Assembly (NCBI GenBank): GCA_020059605.1
Contig: JAGVBT010000162.1
Span: forward strand, 1-47,450
Direction: 5' to 3'
From: Deltaproteobacteria bacterium
GTDB lineage: Bacteria > Desulfobacterota > BSN033 > UBA1163
Length of the DNA stretch: 47,450 nt
Under the pieces are notes generated by a model. It searched no databases and was not told the DNA's origin. It saw only the letters and a program-made list of their open reading frames with translations. The position numbers and the translations under genes were made by a program. This document shows, piece by piece, positions 24,061 to 32,220 of this stretch. Each line of letters starts with the position of its first letter. Within the stretch, counting starts at the first letter, position 1.

Positions 24061-24102
24061 CCCCCTCACCCCCACCCTCTCCCACCAAGGGAGAGGGAGA
24101 TA
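24061..24102. repeat. Palindromic dispersed repeat (copy 1)
   Basis: CCCTCACCCCCACCCTCTCCC then GGGAGAGGGAGA. The same about 40-bp text recurs at 45481-45521, where it is translated as the tail of BioY. Arms CCCTCTCCC / GGGAGAGGG form a stem. Confidence 0.8.
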
Positions 24103-24123
24103 ACGGGGTTATTTTCTAATCAA

Positions 24124-25200
24124 CTACTCCGGCACATGGAGGCGTTTGACCTTATGGACCTCGCGGATCCGCATCTCCGCATAGCGGTTGGCCGCCTCCA
24201 GGGGAAGAATGCCCTCTTTTTTGGCGGTCTCAAAGATAAAAAGGAGGCGCTCATAGATTCTCTCTGTCCTCATCTTTACCCGTGCCGGATTGAAGCCTTG
24301 TTCCTCATCGATGGCCTGGATCACCCCCCCGGCATTGATGACATAGTCCGGCGCAAAGAGAATTCCGCGTTCATGGAGCATCCGGCCGTGCCGCTCTTCG
24401 TTTTCTAACTGATTATTGGCGCAACCCGCCACAACCCTGCACTTCAATTTTGGAATGGTCCGGTCATTCAGGATACCACCAATGGCGCTGGGGGAGAAGA
24501 TATCGCAATCGACCCCATAGATTTCTTCGGGTTTGACCGCCTGGTAGCCATATGTTGTCTGAAGAACCTGAAGCGCCTTTTCATTGATGTCCGTGGCAAT
24601 AATCTCCATGCCTCCTTCTTTTAAATATCCCAGCAGGGGTTCTCCCACCGCTCCCAGTCCCTGGACGGCAATCTTTTTACCACGAAGGTCTTCATTGCCC
24701 CAGATGAACTTTGCGCACGCCTTCAATCCCACAAAAACCCCATAGGCCGTAATCACCCCGGTGTTTCCGGAGCCTCCTTCCTCTTTGGGCCTTGCAAGAA
24801 TGTGGCGGCTTTCCTTGCCCATGATGGAACCGTCGGCCTCATTGAGGTTGAGGTCAGCCGCCCCTGTGACGAAACGCCCTTTCAACATCTCAATAAATCT
24901 CCCATAGGCTCTGAGGTAGGCTTCGGTTTTATCTTTCTTCGGATCGCCCCAGATCACTCCTTTCCCGCCTCCCTTGTCCTCGTCAGCCGCCGCACACTTG
25001 TAGGTCATGGCCTTTGAGAGCCTCATGGCATCCTTGAGCGCATCCTCCATCGAGGCATAGTCGACCATCCTCGTTCCGCCGCAAGCATGACCGAGCGTGG
25101 TGTCGTGGATGGCGATAATCGCTCTCAGGCCTGTCTCCTTGTCGAAGTTAAGGATGATCTGCTCGTGTCCTCCCTTTTCCATCAACTCGAAGATATCCAT
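24124..25200 (-). CDS. Glu/Leu/Phe/Val dehydrogenase, copy 2
   Basis: 358 residues, colinear with copy 1 at 19.0 kb from the first residue (MDIFELMEKGG against MDIFERMKKDG). KCAAADEDKGGGKGVIWGDP, VQGLGAVGEPLLGYLKEGG and YVINAGGVIQAIDEEQGFNP are conserved. The active-site loop reads TGAADLNLNEADG, one residue longer than copy 1 (TGVDLNLDLTDG), so substrate preference may differ. It is upstream of the B3/B4 gene on the same strand. Both genes probably arose from a local duplication that flanked the importer. Confidence 0.9.
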   Translation of the reverse strand: MDIFELMEKGGHEQIILNFDKETGLRAIIAIHDTTLGHACGGTRMVDYASMEDALKDAMRLSKAMTYKCAAADEDKGGGKGVIWGDPKKDKTEAYLRAYGRFIEMLKGRFVTGAADLNLNEADGSIMGKESRHILARPKEEGGSGNTGVITAYGVFVGLKACAKFIWGNEDLRGKKIAVQGLGAVGEPLLGYLKEGGMEIIATDINEKALQVLQTTYGYQAVKPEEIYGVDCDIFSPSAIGGILNDRTIPKLKCRVVAGCANNQLENEERHGRMLHERGILFAPDYVINAGGVIQAIDEEQGFNPARVKMRTERIYERLLFIFETAKKEGILPLEAANRYAEMRIREVHKVKRLHVPE

Positions 25201-25352
25201 TTGAATCCCCCCTTTGAATTAAATTCCAATTTTCTCAAATTCCAATAACCCAATAATACCCGATTACCAGACTTCAATCAATAAAAGATGTCGGAGGGTT
25301 TTGAATATTTTTTAACTTGAAGAGAATTCCGTATTGAGATAAGCTGTTTTGG

Positions 25353-26210
25353 ATGATTCGGCTCTATCTGTTTCTTCCCATCGGCATCGTTGCCATCTCC
25401 ACAGCGTCGATCTTCATCAAGCTCTGTGATGCGCCGGCGCTCATCATTGCCGCCTACCGGTTGACCCTTGCCTCTTTCTTCCTGCTCCCTTTTGCAGGTT
25501 ACCAAAAAATCTGGAAAGGATGGAGCAGGGCGGAATCAGGATGGCTGATGCTCTCCGGAGTCTTCCTCGCCCTTCACTTCGCGTTCTGGATTGCCTCTTT
25601 GAAATTCACCTCTGTGGCAAGCTCGGTCGTTCTCGTTTCCACCAATCCTCTCTTTGTGGGATTAGGGGCCTGGCTCTTCTTTAAAGAACCGGTTGGACGG
25701 AGTTTAATCCTGGGAATCATCCTTTCCGTGTTAGGGAGCGGACTGATCAGCGTTGGGGATATGAGGTTGGCGGAGAATGCCCTGTTAGGGGATGGGCTGG
25801 CAATGCTTGGAGCCATGGCCGCATCCGGCTATCTTCTGATAGGAAGGAAGATGAGAAAGGGGCAGGACCTGCTCTCCTATATCTTCCCGGTCTATTTTGC
25901 AGGAGCGGTCGTATTGATCCTAATTTCCCTCACTTTTCAAAAACCTTTCTTCGGATATTCCCCGTCCACCTATCTCTATTTCTTTCTTCTTGCGCTCATT
26001 CCCCAGTTGATCGGCCACACCACCTTCAACTGGGCCCTCAAATACCTTCCTGCCCCGATGGTAGCGATCGCCATCCTGGGCGAACCGGTGGGTTCGACGA
26101 TCTTAGCATTCTTCATCCTCGGAGAAGGCTTGACCCCTTTAAAGATCACCGGAGGAATCCTGATCTTTGCCGGAATCCTGATCGCCCTTAGAAAAGGGGG
26201 GAGTAGATGA
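25353..26210 (+). CDS. EamA/DMT-family permease
   Basis: 285 residues, ten predicted hydrophobic helices in two EamA halves (first half from IGIVAISTASIFIKL, second from LAMLGAMAASGYLLIGRKM). SKFTSVASSVVLVSTNPLF-like and YLPAPMVAIAILGEPVG segments are the repeated helix pairs typical of drug/metabolite exporters. Substrate unknown; many members export amino acids. Its stop overlaps the next gene's start (ATGA), so the two are cotranslated. Confidence 0.88.
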   Translation: MIRLYLFLPIGIVAISTASIFIKLCDAPALIIAAYRLTLASFFLLPFAGYQKIWKGWSRAESGWLMLSGVFLALHFAFWIASLKFTSVASSVVLVSTNPLFVGLGAWLFFKEPVGRSLILGIILSVLGSGLISVGDMRLAENALLGDGLAMLGAMAASGYLLIGRKMRKGQDLLSYIFPVYFAGAVVLILISLTFQKPFFGYSPSTYLYFFLLALIPQLIGHTTFNWALKYLPAPMVAIAILGEPVGSTILAFFILGEGLTPLKITGGILIFAGILIALRKGGSR

Positions 26211-26686
26211 AATTTATTGTCCATGAGCATCATGCCACTCGTCTCCATTACGATTTCCGGCTGGAGATCGGCGGCGTTTTAAAATCGTGGGCCGTTCCCA
26301 AGGGGCCTTCCATGAACCCTGCGGATAAGAGGCTTGCCGTGAGGGTGGAAGACCACGATCTTGAATACGGAAGTTTTGAAGGAATCATCCCAGAGGGCCT
26401 TTATGGGGCCGGCTCCGTTCTCATCTGGGACTCCGGGGAGTTCGAAGCAGAAGGAGACCCTGAGATCGCCTTAAGACAGGGCAAACTCCGTTTCACTCTA
26501 AACGGAAAGAAATTGAAGGGAGGTTTCTCCCTTGTTTTGATGAGAGGAAGGGGGACCGGAAAACAGTGGCTCCTCATCAAAACACAGGACTCCTTTGCCC
26601 AAAGAGATTGGGCCATCAAAGAGGAACTGACACCGGAAAAAAAGAAGAAGCTCATCGAGAAGATCCCGCCCTGCGAAACCTCATAA
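26207..26686 (+). CDS. Stand-alone LigD-type 3'-phosphoesterase
   Basis: 159 residues covering one phosphoesterase (PE) domain of LigD. FIVHEHHATRLHYDFRLE contains the metal and catalytic His/Arg/Asp set, and LKSWAVPKGPSMNP, EDHDLEYGSFEG and PEGLYGAGSVLIWDSG follow as in the family. In LigD this domain removes 3'-phosphate or ribonucleotides before end joining. No ligase, polymerase domain or Ku gene is in the window, so it is either a repair accessory or acts with LigD elsewhere. ATGA overlap with the DMT permease gene. Confidence 0.92.
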   Translation: MKFIVHEHHATRLHYDFRLEIGGVLKSWAVPKGPSMNPADKRLAVRVEDHDLEYGSFEGIIPEGLYGAGSVLIWDSGEFEAEGDPEIALRQGKLRFTLNGKKLKGGFSLVLMRGRGTGKQWLLIKTQDSFAQRDWAIKEELTPEKKKKLIEKIPPCETS

Positions 26687-26779
26687 CTTAGATCGCTGAT
26701 TGCAGAATACAAAGGATTGACATCGGAAGGCAGTTCGGTCATATTAACGCTGTTGTTTCATTCATATAGTCAGGCATTC

Positions 26780-28186
26780 ATGGAAGAAAAAGGGGCGAAA
26801 AGAATACTGGTCGTCGATGATGAGAGAGATACGGTGGAGATGATCACCGTGCTTCTCGAGCTGGAAGGCTATCGGGTCTTTACGGCTTTGTCCGGTTCCG
26901 AAGCGATGGCCTTTCTTGAGGCCGAACGGCGGAAGTCCCCGGAGGGAGAGGTGCCGGTCGATTTGATCCTCCTCGACGTGATGCTCGGCAACGAGGATGG
27001 AAGAAAGATCTGCCAGAACATTAAAGAGGACGAATTTCTGAAGTTCATTCCCGTCATCATCCTCACCGTCCGGGCCAGCCTCCAGGACAAGATCAATGGC
27101 CTCAATATCGGGGCGGATGACTATCTCACCAAACCCTTCATCAATGAGGAACTCCTGGCCAAGGTGAAGGTCATGCTCCGGATCAAAGACCTCCATGACG
27201 AGCTGAAAAAGGAAAGAAGCAAGAACATCCTTCTCGCTCAGGCCCTGGAGAAGCGATACAGTTTTGGAAATATCGTCGGGAAGAGTGACCGGATGCGGGA
27301 GATCTACGAATTGATCTCCGACATTTCCCATACCGATTCAACCGTCCTCATCCAGGGAGAGAGCGGCACGGGAAAGGAACTCATCGCACGGGCGATCCAC
27401 TATCACAGCCCGAGGAAGAACAAGCCCTTTATCGTCGCCAATTGCTCGGCCTATTCTCAGAATCTTCTCGAGAGCGAACTCTTCGGCCACGAGAAAGGAT
27501 CCTTCACCGGCGCCATCCGGAGAAAGACCGGCAGATTCGAACTCGCCCATGGAGGGACGATCTTTCTCGACGAGATCGGTGAAGTCTCCCCTCCCACCCA
27601 GATATTTCTCCTCAGGGTTCTTCAGGATCACCGGTTTGAGAGGGTTGGAGGAGAGGAGACGCTGGAGGTCGATGTAAGGGTGATTGCCGCCACTAACAAG
27701 AACCTGATGGAGGAGATGAAAAAAGGAAACTTCAGGGAGGACCTTTATTACCGCCTGAATGTCATCCCGATTTTAATCCCCCCATTACGGGAAAGAAAGG
27801 ATGATATTTCATTCCTGGCGTCTCATTTCCTTGATAAATTTAGCCGCGAAAAAGGGAAAAAAGTTGCTGACTTCTCCGCCGAAGTGATGAGAATCTTTCT
27901 GGCCCATTCCTGGCCTGGAAATGTCCGTGAACTGGAAAATGTGATCGAACACGCGGTTATTCTTGCCAAAAAGGAGGAGATCTCACCCAAAGACCTTCCA
28001 CATTACCTCCTTCAGAAATCTTTCCAGGCAGAGGAACTTGTCACCCTGCAGGATTTTGAAAAAGACCTGATCTTAAAAACCCTGAAAGAAACAAACTGGA
28101 ACAAACACCAGGCAGCCCAAAAACTGAAGATTAATCGCTCCACCCTCTATGGGAAAATGAAGCGTTACGGACTTTCAAAAGAATGA
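26780..28186 (+). CDS. Sigma-54-dependent response regulator (NtrC family)
   Basis: 468 residues from ATG 26780 ([17 protein letters not shown]). Receiver about 7-125, with phospho-Asp in [13 protein letters not shown] and lysine in TKPF. Sigma-54 AAA+ domain about 165-395, with Walker A GESGTGKE, the sigma-54 contact loop GSFTGA (GAFTGA-like with Ser for Ala), Walker [12 protein letters not shown] and the arginine-finger region. C-terminal Fis-type HTH ([22 protein letters not shown]). It activates -24/-12 promoters when phosphorylated. No cognate kinase is adjacent. A sigma-54 promoter lies 440 bp downstream. Confidence 0.95.
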   Translation: MEEKGAKRILVVDDERDTVEMITVLLELEGYRVFTALSGSEAMAFLEAERRKSPEGEVPVDLILLDVMLGNEDGRKICQNIKEDEFLKFIPVIILTVRASLQDKINGLNIGADDYLTKPFINEELLAKVKVMLRIKDLHDELKKERSKNILLAQALEKRYSFGNIVGKSDRMREIYELISDISHTDSTVLIQGESGTGKELIARAIHYHSPRKNKPFIVANCSAYSQNLLESELFGHEKGSFTGAIRRKTGRFELAHGGTIFLDEIGEVSPPTQIFLLRVLQDHRFERVGGEETLEVDVRVIAATNKNLMEEMKKGNFREDLYYRLNVIPILIPPLRERKDDISFLASHFLDKFSREKGKKVADFSAEVMRIFLAHSWPGNVRELENVIEHAVILAKKEEISPKDLPHYLLQKSFQAEELVTLQDFEKDLILKTLKETNWNKHQAAQKLKINRSTLYGKMKRYGLSKE

Positions 28187-28398
28187 TTTTAATACATTAT
28201 TGTCTAAAATTGGACACACTTACAACTTTTTGAAATTAAAGGATTTTCAATCATAAATAAAGCACATCTACATTTTTAATGTCTAAAAACATACAATTTT
28301 CTCCTTTCTCTTCCCTTTAAGTAGTCAGATTCTTTTATATTAATCCCAAGAACTTTCTTTTTAAAATTTTGTCTTTAATATGCAAATCCTCCCGCTGT

Positions 28399-28546
28399 GA
28401 CTGTGTCACAAGTCTGTTCATGGTTCGACAGGCTCACCACGAACGAACTACGGCACATTAAAAATCAATTATTTACCTGCCTGCCGGCAGGCAGGGCCGT
28501 TCGTCCTGAGCCCGTCGAAGGGCGAATGGCTAAGCGTAACACAGTC
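28399..28546. repeat. MITE-like palindromic element, copy 1
   Basis: 148 bp with terminal GACTGTGT / ACACAGTC inverted repeats. Inside are GTTCATGGTTCGACAGGCTC..CACGAACG and GTTCGTCCTGAG..GTCGAAGG arms, and a central CCTGCCGGCAGG palindrome. A homologous element lies at 32013-32164. The gap 28187-28667 otherwise holds AT-rich DNA with no gene. Confidence 0.7.
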
Positions 28547-28626
28547 CCATTGTGTAGAGGAATTAGCGCGGGAAGTATGAACTAAAACAGGCTCATTTAC
28601 CTTACCCTGCGGACTTAACTCTATTT

Positions 28627-28643
28627 TTGGTATGAAATTTGCT
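28627..28643 (+). promoter_or_regulatory. Sigma-54 (-24/-12) promoter
   Basis: TTGG (28627-28630) and TTGCT (28639-28643) give the diagnostic GG-N10-GC spacing (GG 28629-28630, GC 28641-28642). It starts transcription near 28654, just before the zinc-ribbon gene. A sigma-54 activator is encoded directly upstream. Confidence 0.65.
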
Positions 28644-28667
28644 TGATCTCTAATCAGGAGGTTTATT

Positions 28668-28814
28668 ATGAAGTGCTATCGATGCGGTGGAGTCATGGTT
28701 TACGAGAAGTTCTTTGGCATCTCCGAGGAATTCTTCGGCTGGAGGTGCATCTTCTGCGGCGAGATTGTTGATAGCGTTATTCTCGAAAACCGTCTCGAAC
28801 AGAGGAAACGTTAA
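28668..28814 (+). CDS. 48-aa zinc-ribbon protein
   Basis: A short gene with AGGAGG (28657-28662) 5 nt before the ATG. CYRCGG and CIFCGE provide two C-x2-C knuckles (Cys3, Cys6, Cys27, Cys30) 20 residues apart, a treble- or ribbon-like zinc site. The tail NRLEQRKR is basic. Family not recognised. It is the first gene after the sigma-54 promoter and likely cotranscribed with the receiver gene 52 nt downstream. Confidence 0.7.
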   Translation: MKCYRCGGVMVYEKFFGISEEFFGWRCIFCGEIVDSVILENRLEQRKR

Positions 28815-28866
28815 CTCCCTTCTTAGAGAACCATTTTATTAAAATGTCTCTACAGGGGGAGGAGCG

Positions 28867-29223
28867 GTGAAGGGAAGAATCTGTATTGTTGACCATGATT
28901 TAGCCAGCCGGGGTTTTTTAAGGGAATGCCTTGAAAAAGAGGGGCACGACGTTGTCATCTTGGACAGTGGTTTTCAGGTGAAACCTCTCCTGAATGGGGA
29001 GGGGTTTAATGTCTTTATCCTCAGCATTGACACTCCGGGAGTCCGCGAGAAAAACCTCCTTCTCCAATTAAAAAAAACATGGTCTTCACGAATCCTTTTA
29101 ATGGTTTCGGAAAGAGGAGATCCGTTTCTAAAGGAGGCCATCGATCTGGGTGTTTATGGTTTCATCTATAAGCCTTTTAATCCGGCTGAGATTTGCACCA
29201 TGGTCAGCCACTTGATTCGTTAA
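28867..29223 (+). CDS. Degenerate single-domain response-regulator receiver
   Basis: 118 residues, a lone receiver fold from GTG 28867 (GGGGGAGGAGCG just upstream). The acidic pair is VDHD, the Thr/Ser switch region LLMVSERG and the lysine YKPF are kept. At the phosphoacceptor the sequence is FILSIDTPG, so Ser occupies the Asp position, or Asp is displaced by two residues. It may be a pseudo-receiver that works by protein binding or by another ligand. Context: downstream of the sigma-54 promoter and zinc ribbon. Confidence 0.75.
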   Translation: MKGRICIVDHDLASRGFLRECLEKEGHDVVILDSGFQVKPLLNGEGFNVFILSIDTPGVREKNLLLQLKKTWSSRILLMVSERGDPFLKEAIDLGVYGFIYKPFNPAEICTMVSHLIR

Positions 29224-29243
29224 AAAGGAAGAGGTGTTGCTTG

Positions 29244-29350
29244 AAGGTTATGGTTACGAGGCCAGTTTCGGTTACAGGTAACGGTGACGCAAAAAAAATT
29301 AAAAAACAATAACCGTAGCCTTTTAATAACGATACGGGCATCGTTACCCT
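29244..29350. repeat. Dispersed intergenic repeat, copy A
   Basis: GGTTATGGTTACGAGGCCAG begins it and GATACGGGCATCGTTACCCT ends it. Related starts or ends occur at 32843-32935 and 36345-36447. It fills the 218-bp gap before the DUF2156 gene. Confidence 0.5.
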
Positions 29351-29441
29351 TCGACAGTGCTCTCGGCCTTGAGTTTATCGAAAGACCGTTGTCTTCAGAC
29401 GAAACCTTTATTTTTAAGGTGATGGAAGGAGCCAGTTCCGC

Positions 29442-30356
29442 ATGGAGGAATCATGGAAAAATCTGCCGGAGTTCCCTCGTTTTAAAGACCTCTCTCTCGA
29501 AGACAAGCCAATTCTCGATTTAGCCTTTACCCGCTTTCCCCCCACCATTTCGGAATTTACCTTCACCAACCTTTTCATCTGGCAGAAGTGCTATCAGACC
29601 GGGATCAGCCGCTTCCAAGACTTCATCTGTCTCTTTTCCGATAAAGGGAAAAATTCTTTTTTCTTCCCTCCCATCGGAGAGAGTAATATGATAGAATGTT
29701 ATCGAACTCTCTTGCATGATCTTCGCGAAAAGGGCATCCCCCCCAGAATCAACCGGGTCCCCGAAGAGGTGGTTTCCCTGATCGATTGGAAGTCAGAGGG
29801 GATCGTGGCTGAGCCTGATCGCGATCAAAGCGATTATATCTACCTGGTAAACGATTTAATCCAATTGCAGGGGAGAAAATATCACCGGAAGAGAAACCAC
29901 ATCAAAAAGTTCAAGGAGAAGTACGACTATCAATATGTCCCTCTCGCCCCCGAACAGATTTCGGAATGCCTTGAACTTCAAGCCGCATGGTGCGACCTGA
30001 GACATTGCGAGGCGGACCCGGGTTTGACGAATGAATTCACAGCGATCAAAGAGGCTTTCACCCATTTTGGCGCACTGGGAATAAAGGGAGGAGCCATCCT
30101 GATCCATGGGAAAGTAGAGGCATTTACCCTGGGAGAGCCACTCAATCAAGAAACGGTGGTGGTTCATATCGAAAAGGCCAATCCGGATTTCGAAGGACTA
30201 TATCCGGCGCTCAACCAGGCCTTTCTTCAAAGTCACTGGTCAGGATACACCTATGTCAATCGGGAGCAGGATTTAGGGGAGGAAGGGTTGAGGAAGGCCA
30301 AGGAATCCTATTTCCCTCATCATTTGGTCCAAAAATATCGGATGACCCTTCGATAA
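29442..30356 (+). CDS. DUF2156 (phosphatidylglycerol lysyltransferase C-term-like) protein
   Basis: 304 residues, soluble. It is the GNAT-type catalytic fold of DUF2156/COG4866: FTFTNLFIWQKCYQTGISR at the N-terminal side, LQGRKYHRKRNHIKKFKEKY in the middle, then HIEKANPDFEGLYPALNQAF and YVNREQDLGEEGLRKAKESY near the end. The MprF homologs have an added membrane half that is absent here. The acceptor is unknown; related proteins transfer amino-acyl groups from tRNA to lipids or proteins. AAGGAG lies about 10 nt before the ATG. Confidence 0.85.
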   Translation: MEESWKNLPEFPRFKDLSLEDKPILDLAFTRFPPTISEFTFTNLFIWQKCYQTGISRFQDFICLFSDKGKNSFFFPPIGESNMIECYRTLLHDLREKGIPPRINRVPEEVVSLIDWKSEGIVAEPDRDQSDYIYLVNDLIQLQGRKYHRKRNHIKKFKEKYDYQYVPLAPEQISECLELQAAWCDLRHCEADPGLTNEFTAIKEAFTHFGALGIKGGAILIHGKVEAFTLGEPLNQETVVVHIEKANPDFEGLYPALNQAFLQSHWSGYTYVNREQDLGEEGLRKAKESYFPHHLVQKYRMTLR

Positions 30357-30372
30357 GAAAGGAGGAGGAACC

Positions 30373-30585
30373 GTGACGGAGAGAAAAAGCATGAAGGTAA
30401 AGACATTTACAACGGAATTGAGGATTTTCAAAACCATTAAGGAGCTGAAAGGGCTGGATGAGGAGGTAAACCGATTTCTTAAAAAAACCGGAGTGAAGAG
30501 AATTATCTCGGTCAGCGATACCTCGACAACGGATGATACCGGAGCCACGATCGGTTTAATTCGCGTCCTGGCCTATGAAACATGA
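30373..30585 (+). CDS. Small conserved-type protein of unknown function
   Basis: 70 residues from GTG 30373 with a strong AGGAGGAGG just upstream, 16 nt after the DUF2156 stop. The sequence has a charged helix (RIFKTIKELKGLDEEVNRFLK) and a C-terminal beta-like ISVSDTSTTDDTGATIGLIRVL. No family recognised. Position suggests one operon from DUF2156 to the methyltransferase. Confidence 0.65.
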   Translation: MTERKSMKVKTFTTELRIFKTIKELKGLDEEVNRFLKKTGVKRIISVSDTSTTDDTGATIGLIRVLAYET

Positions 30586-30597
30586 AAGGGAAAGAGA

Positions 30598-30849
30598 ATG
30601 ATCCGGTGGAAATATGAAATTTCAATTCACAAACTTCCTCCGTCCCCACAGAAGGAAGAGAAGATCATCCGGTGTGATCAGGCGGGTCAATGTTTTGTCC
30701 ACGATGCATCCAGGGCGGGGACCGGATGGTTAGAAAACATCTTCAAGGAAAGGGGAGAAAAAGGATGGGAACTGGTCCAATCCGGTTACCATAATCAGGA
30801 ACTTCTTTGTATATGGAAACAGAGAGAGAAAGCCGGAGCGAAGCGCTGA
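30598..30849 (+). CDS. DUF4177-like small protein
   Basis: 83 residues. The pattern WKYEI..., a segment ending LENIFKERGEKGWELVQSG and a final beta strand ELLCIWKQR match the short DUF4177-type fold. AAGGGA precedes the ATG. Its 3' end overlaps the methyltransferase start by 37 bp, so they are translationally linked. Function unknown. Confidence 0.6.
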   Translation: MIRWKYEISIHKLPPSPQKEEKIIRCDQAGQCFVHDASRAGTGWLENIFKERGEKGWELVQSGYHNQELLCIWKQREKAGAKR

Positions 30850-32027
30850 AACGATGGATTCTCTCCCGGATTGAGAAAAAGGGACCCGTCCCTTTTTCTC
30901 AGTTTATGGAGTGGTGTCTTTATCACCCCCAGTATGGCTATTACTCATCGGGAGGGGTCAGGATTGGAAAAGAAGGCGACTATTATACGGGTCCCTGCGT
31001 CCATCCTCTTTTCGGCGCAATGGTCGCCAAACAACTCTCCCAGATGGCCGAGATTTTAGGAGAAGAGAATTTTGAGGTGGTCGAGATGGGAGGAGGCAGG
31101 GGATTTCTCTGCCAGGATATCCTAAACTGGGCAAACAGGAATGCGCCCCATTTCTTCAAGGGCCTCAGATATTTCCTTGTTGAAACGAGCCCCTCTTTTC
31201 TCAAAGAACAGAAAGAGAGGCTTCATTCATATGAAAAAGAAGGGAAGATCCGATGGATGGACCCCGCCGGCTTCGGGAAGGGAAAAAACCGAATCTCGGG
31301 TTGCATCCTTTCCAATGAGCTGGTTGACGCCTTTCCTGTTCACCTCGTGGTCCTTGACAGCGGTCAGTTAAAAGAGATTTATGTGACCCGGTATAACGAT
31401 CAACTGAGGGAGGTCGTAGGTGAACTGTCAGATCCAGGACTCCTCTCTTACTTTGAATCGATGTCCGTCACGCTCCAGGAAGGACAGAGGGCGGAAGTCA
31501 ATCTCAGGGCCATGGATTGGATGGGGAAGATGGGACTTTTCCTGAACAAGGGATTTGTCCTGACCATTGATTACGGGTATCTCGCCCAAGAGCTGTACCT
31601 TCCCCATCGTCGTCATGGAACGCTTCTCTGTTACCATCAACACCAGATCTCAGAAAATCCTTATGAACGGCTGGGAGAACAGGACATCACCTCCCATGTC
31701 AACTTCACGAGTTTGATAACCAAAGGGGAAGAGGTTGGACTTGGCTTTACGGGTCTTGTATCCCAGTACCGTTTTTTAATCGCCCTCGGCATCCTTCAAG
31801 AGATCGAGTCTTTGAATCAAGAGGGTTCTGATCTGGATGGGCTGAGATTAAGACTCTCCCTGATGCATCTGATCGAGCCGGAAACGGGAATGGGGGAAAT
31901 CTTCAAGGTAATGATTCAACACAAGGGAATCGACAAACCTCTGCTCGATGGATTGAGGGACCTCAACTCGATTCCCTGGCCAACCCGTTCTGCAACTATC
32001 CCTCCCCCCTTAGAGAGTGTATCGTAG
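30813..32027 (+). CDS. MidA/NDUFAF7-like SAM-dependent methyltransferase
   Basis: 404 residues (COG1565/DUF185). N-terminal PVPFSQFMEWCLYHPQYGYY and GDYYTGPCVHPLFG are signatures; the SAM site is VVEMGGGRGFLCQDIL, and LSNELVDAFPVH and LTIDYGY complete it. In mitochondria NDUFAF7 methylates an arginine of complex I subunit NDUFS2; bacterial substrates are unknown. The last codons (ESVS-stop) lie inside the left end of a MITE-like element, so the original C-terminus may have been changed by insertion. Confidence 0.88.
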   Translation: METERESRSEALKRWILSRIEKKGPVPFSQFMEWCLYHPQYGYYSSGGVRIGKEGDYYTGPCVHPLFGAMVAKQLSQMAEILGEENFEVVEMGGGRGFLCQDILNWANRNAPHFFKGLRYFLVETSPSFLKEQKERLHSYEKEGKIRWMDPAGFGKGKNRISGCILSNELVDAFPVHLVVLDSGQLKEIYVTRYNDQLREVVGELSDPGLLSYFESMSVTLQEGQRAEVNLRAMDWMGKMGLFLNKGFVLTIDYGYLAQELYLPHRRHGTLLCYHQHQISENPYERLGEQDITSHVNFTSLITKGEEVGLGFTGLVSQYRFLIALGILQEIESLNQEGSDLDGLRLRLSLMHLIEPETGMGEIFKVMIQHKGIDKPLLDGLRDLNSIPWPTRSATIPPPLESVS

Positions 32028-32164
32028 TCCGTTCGTGGTTCGAGAGCCTCACCACGAACGGGCTACGACATGTTAAACATCAATCCCTTAGCCGTTCGTC
32101 TCGGTTGCGAGTCGAAGCGATCTGAGTGTGTCGAAGGACGAATGGCTAAGTACGACACAGTCTC
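32013..32164. repeat. MITE-like palindromic element, copy 2
   Basis: 152 bp. The left end GAGAGTGTATCGTA and right end TACGACACAGTCTC are imperfect terminal inverted repeats. The interior shares GTTCGTGGTTCGA..CACCACGAACG and GTCGAAGGACGAATGGCTAAG with copy 1 at 28.4 kb. It supplies the stop codon of the methyltransferase gene. Confidence 0.7.
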
Positions 32165-32220
32165 TTAGGAGAGAATGAAGGGGAGGGAGTCATTGTATCA
32201 ATTCAACAAAGGAGCTGGAA

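Noticed and set aside
28397-28585. 62-codon frame in the 28.4-kb gap
   Set aside because: It lies within the MITE-like repeat and reflects its palindromic text.
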